In this document: piece by piece, positions 49,877 to 51,526 of the stretch
How positions within the stretch are numbered: position 1 is the stretch's first letter
How the letters are laid out: each line of letters starts with the position of its first letter
Assembly: GCA_017470505.1 (NCBI GenBank)
Contig: JAFUYO010000004.1
Span: 1 to 51,526, forward strand
Direction of reading: 5' to 3'
Length of the DNA: 51,526 bases
DNA from: Butyrivibrio sp.
GTDB lineage: Bacteria > Bacillota > Clostridia > Lachnospirales > Lachnospiraceae
Notes under the pieces: generated by a model
Database searches by the model: none
Seen by the model: the letters and a program-made list of their open reading frames with translations, nothing else
Told to the model about the DNA's origin: nothing
Made by a program: the position numbers and the translations under genes

Positions 49877-51265
49877 CTACAGATGTCCTTTTTTGATGAC
49901 GTCGTCGCCAAATCTGTTCTTTAGTGTCCCCATCATATCATTTAATTTCTTTTGCCTGTCAGAGCTGATGGGCGTTTTGGTGCTGCCGCGTGGTGCGGCG
50001 CTGTTTACAGTGCTATTCTGAGTTACGGAAAGGATTCTTCCGGATTCTTCGGCGCTTTGAAGGGCTGCCGGCTTTTTTGCGGGCACATTCAAAAGCCCTG
50101 AATCAAACAGGCTCATCTGCCGGTAGGAGCCGTCGTCAAGCTTTGTGAGCCCCACTCCCACAAGGCGGATCGTCTCGCCCTTTATAAAAAGGCCGTTTTC
50201 CCCGAGAAGGAGCTTATCTGCAAGGATCTTTGCATACTTAAAAATATTTGCCTCGTCGCAGATGGAACTCTCCAGCTGCATCTGCGCTGAGTGGCGCTTA
50301 AAGCCGCCCGTCTTTACAGATACGGTCACGGTCCTTCCGTAGACATTGTCCTTCATGAGCCTTCGCGACACGCTTTCCGACAGGTGCCGCAGAACAGGGA
50401 TGATGTCCTTGTCGTAGGAGTCGGCTGTGAGGTCGCTTTTCAGAGTGGTCTCGTTGGAATAGCTCTTGGCATCCTCGTAGGAGCCTGAGACCTCACTGCT
50501 ACCGTAGCCGTTTGATGCGCGGTAGATGTAGCTCCCCGCGTTGTTCCCAAGATAGGATATCAGCATCTCGGGATCTGAGTGCGCAGCGTCGCCGATGGTC
50601 CTGATCCCCAGGTTCTGCAGGCGGGCAGCAGTTGCCTTTCCGCAGCCATAGAGATCTCCTATGGGGAGCGGCCACATCTTTTCCTCTATCTCCTCGGGAA
50701 AGAGCGTGTGGATCTTATCGGGCTTTTCAAAGTCGCTTGCCATCTTGGCAAGGAGCTTGTTGCAGGATATCCCGACGTTTACGGTAAAGCCGAGGGTATC
50801 CTTCACCTCGTCCTTTATCCTTCTTGCGATATTTATGGGATAGGGATTCTCTGCGTCCTCGAACTCCCTGTATATCTGTCTCATACCCGATAAATCAGCA
50901 AAGGCCTCATCGACCGATACCTGCTCAATAAGGGGTGAGTATTTGCATAGAATATCTATGAAGGCGCGGGAGTAGTGCCTGTAGGTCTTAAAGTCAGACT
51001 CGACCAGAACGAGCTGCGGGCACTTTTCTAGAGCCTTCACCACAGGCTCGCCGGTGACAATCCCGTACTTTTTGGCGGGGATAGACTTGGCGGTTATTAT
51101 CCCGTGCCTGCTCTTTACATCGCCGCCGACAGCTGACGGAATTGTCCTCAGGTCAACACTTCCCGGCTCATCACTTAGCTTTTTCAGCGCAGACCAGGAC
51201 AGGAAGGCCGAGTTGACATCTATGTGGAATATGTACTTGTCGTAGTCATAAACGTGGTTGGTCAT
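49877..51265 (-). CDS. dinB: Y-family DNA polymerase IV
   Basis: 462 residues on the minus strand. The palm domain begins IFHIDVNSAFLSWSA with D16 and carries the second acidic motif VSVDEAFADLSG near residue 118; NVGISCNKLLAKMASDFEKPDK and the helix-hairpin-helix GCGKATAARLQNLGI follow. The clamp-binding motif QMSLFD is present near 388, ahead of a low-complexity tail. It copies damaged DNA with low fidelity. No Shine-Dalgarno is seen in front of the ATG, which lies six bases after a TGA-TAAAAT extended -10, so the message may be leaderless. Length is longer than E. coli DinB (351) through the tail and is usual for Clostridia. Confidence 0.95.
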   Translation of the reverse strand: MTNHVYDYDKYIFHIDVNSAFLSWSALKKLSDEPGSVDLRTIPSAVGGDVKSRHGIITAKSIPAKKYGIVTGEPVVKALEKCPQLVLVESDFKTYRHYSRAFIDILCKYSPLIEQVSVDEAFADLSGMRQIYREFEDAENPYPINIARRIKDEVKDTLGFTVNVGISCNKLLAKMASDFEKPDKIHTLFPEEIEEKMWPLPIGDLYGCGKATAARLQNLGIRTIGDAAHSDPEMLISYLGNNAGSYIYRASNGYGSSEVSGSYEDAKSYSNETTLKSDLTADSYDKDIIPVLRHLSESVSRRLMKDNVYGRTVTVSVKTGGFKRHSAQMQLESSICDEANIFKYAKILADKLLLGENGLFIKGETIRLVGVGLTKLDDGSYRQMSLFDSGLLNVPAKKPAALQSAEESGRILSVTQNSTVNSAAPRGSTKTPISSDRQKKLNDMMGTLKNRFGDDVIKKGHL

Positions 51266-51271
51266 ACAGCT

Positions 51272-51280
51272 ATTTTATCA
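51272..51280 (-). promoter_or_regulatory. Extended -10 promoter next to the dinB start
   Basis: Read on the minus strand, TGA then TAAAAT (51277 down to 51272) ends six bases before the ATG at 51265. No LexA/DinR-like box is recognised here. Confidence 0.4.
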
Positions 51281-51436
51281 TGTATCAGCATTAATAAGGA
51301 ACTGCCACGATAGAATGATCAGGAACTTAAAAATAAATAAAAAACGGTAAAATAATCATAAATTTACGTGTAAAAAAATATTTAAACACAATCATTGAGG
51401 TTTCTGTACATATGAGTTGCTTCTTTGTAATAAAGC

Positions 51437-51526
51437 TTATGCTTTGAATATAGCCTCCGGTATGTAGCCGACCTCTTTCAGTAACTCCAAATCCTTGGTC
51501 CGTGTATTACGGAGTTTCCATGTATC
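51437..51526 (-). CDS. C-terminal end of an unidentified minus-strand gene
   Basis: An open frame enters from the right edge and ends at TAA (51437-51439 on plus as TTA). The 29 visible residues begin DTWKLRNTRTKDLEL and end GYIPEAIFKA. The balanced, charged composition looks like real coding sequence, but I do not recognise a family. It would be transcribed towards dinB. The 51266-51436 spacer is AT-rich with no further gene. Confidence 0.4.
   Translation of the reverse strand, partial: DTWKLRNTRTKDLELLKEVGYIPEAIFKA

Noticed and set aside
1-51526. tRNA, rRNA or CRISPR arrays
   Set aside because: No cloverleaf-like or evenly spaced repeat-spacer arrangement was recognised on either strand by eye.

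Overview
The window reads as a chromosomal segment of a Gram-positive, sporulation-lineage Clostridia, most like the Lachnospiraceae. The evidence is a dcw cluster with a SpoVD/SpoVE-like gene order, TTG and GTG starts behind strong Shine-Dalgarno sites, a 2Fe superoxide reductase, FeoAAB iron uptake, lipoprotein-type (LSGC/LAAC) binding proteins, frequent extended -10 (TGnTATAAT) promoters and a sigma-D type motility promoter. No rRNA, tRNA or CRISPR array was seen. Genus assignment is inference only.

Layout. 1-2.3 kb is a decayed accessory region: the end of an AbiEi antitoxin, an ORF joining an AbiEii toxin N-terminus to the catalytic half of a Tn916-type integrase, and an N-terminally cut SAP/DUF6434 protein. 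2.3-6.5 kb holds a low-molecular-weight phosphatase, desulfoferrodoxin, a DegV lipid-binding protein, a 162-bp nested palindromic repeat and a HerA-like DUF853 ATPase. 6.66-16.67 kb is the division and cell-wall operon mraZ-rsmH-ftsL-spoVD-mraY-murD-ftsW-divIB plus ftsZ, with its own promoter, MraZ boxes and terminators. 16.8-17.4 kb is nrdR, preceded by a pair of sites resembling NrdR boxes. 17.46-24.6 kb is a peptide/nickel-type ABC transporter operon running directly into a ZorAB/MotAB-like proton-channel pair.

24.7-32.2 kb holds a small protein of unknown function behind a near-consensus sigma-D promoter, the membrane cluster yfhO-cotH-VTC polymerase-DUF4956, and an orphan flagellin-like gene. 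32.2-38.5 kb is a second oligopeptide transporter (oppBCDF, then a separately placed and strongly codon-biased oppA) preceded by a promoter and hairpin that could be an attenuator. 38.5-43.9 kb holds a SulP transporter, a convergent HIT protein and a 970-residue amino-acid permease fused to a hybrid histidine kinase. 44-48.8 kb is a PIN-PhoH ATPase and the iron operon feoA-feoA-feoB-cysteine-rich peptide behind DtxR-like inverted repeats. 48.8-51.5 kb is an RluD-type pseudouridine synthase, a convergent DNA polymerase IV and the C-terminal end of an unidentified minus-strand gene.

How the parts work together: most of the window is housekeeping (peptidoglycan synthesis, division, nucleotide reduction control, peptide and iron uptake). 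The less ordinary items are the transporter-kinase fusion, the ZorAB-like pair outside a defence island, the CotH/VTC/DUF4956 cluster, the chimeric AbiEii-integrase ORF, and several intergenic palindromes that look like a local repeat family. All functional calls come from reading motifs by eye; no database search was possible.
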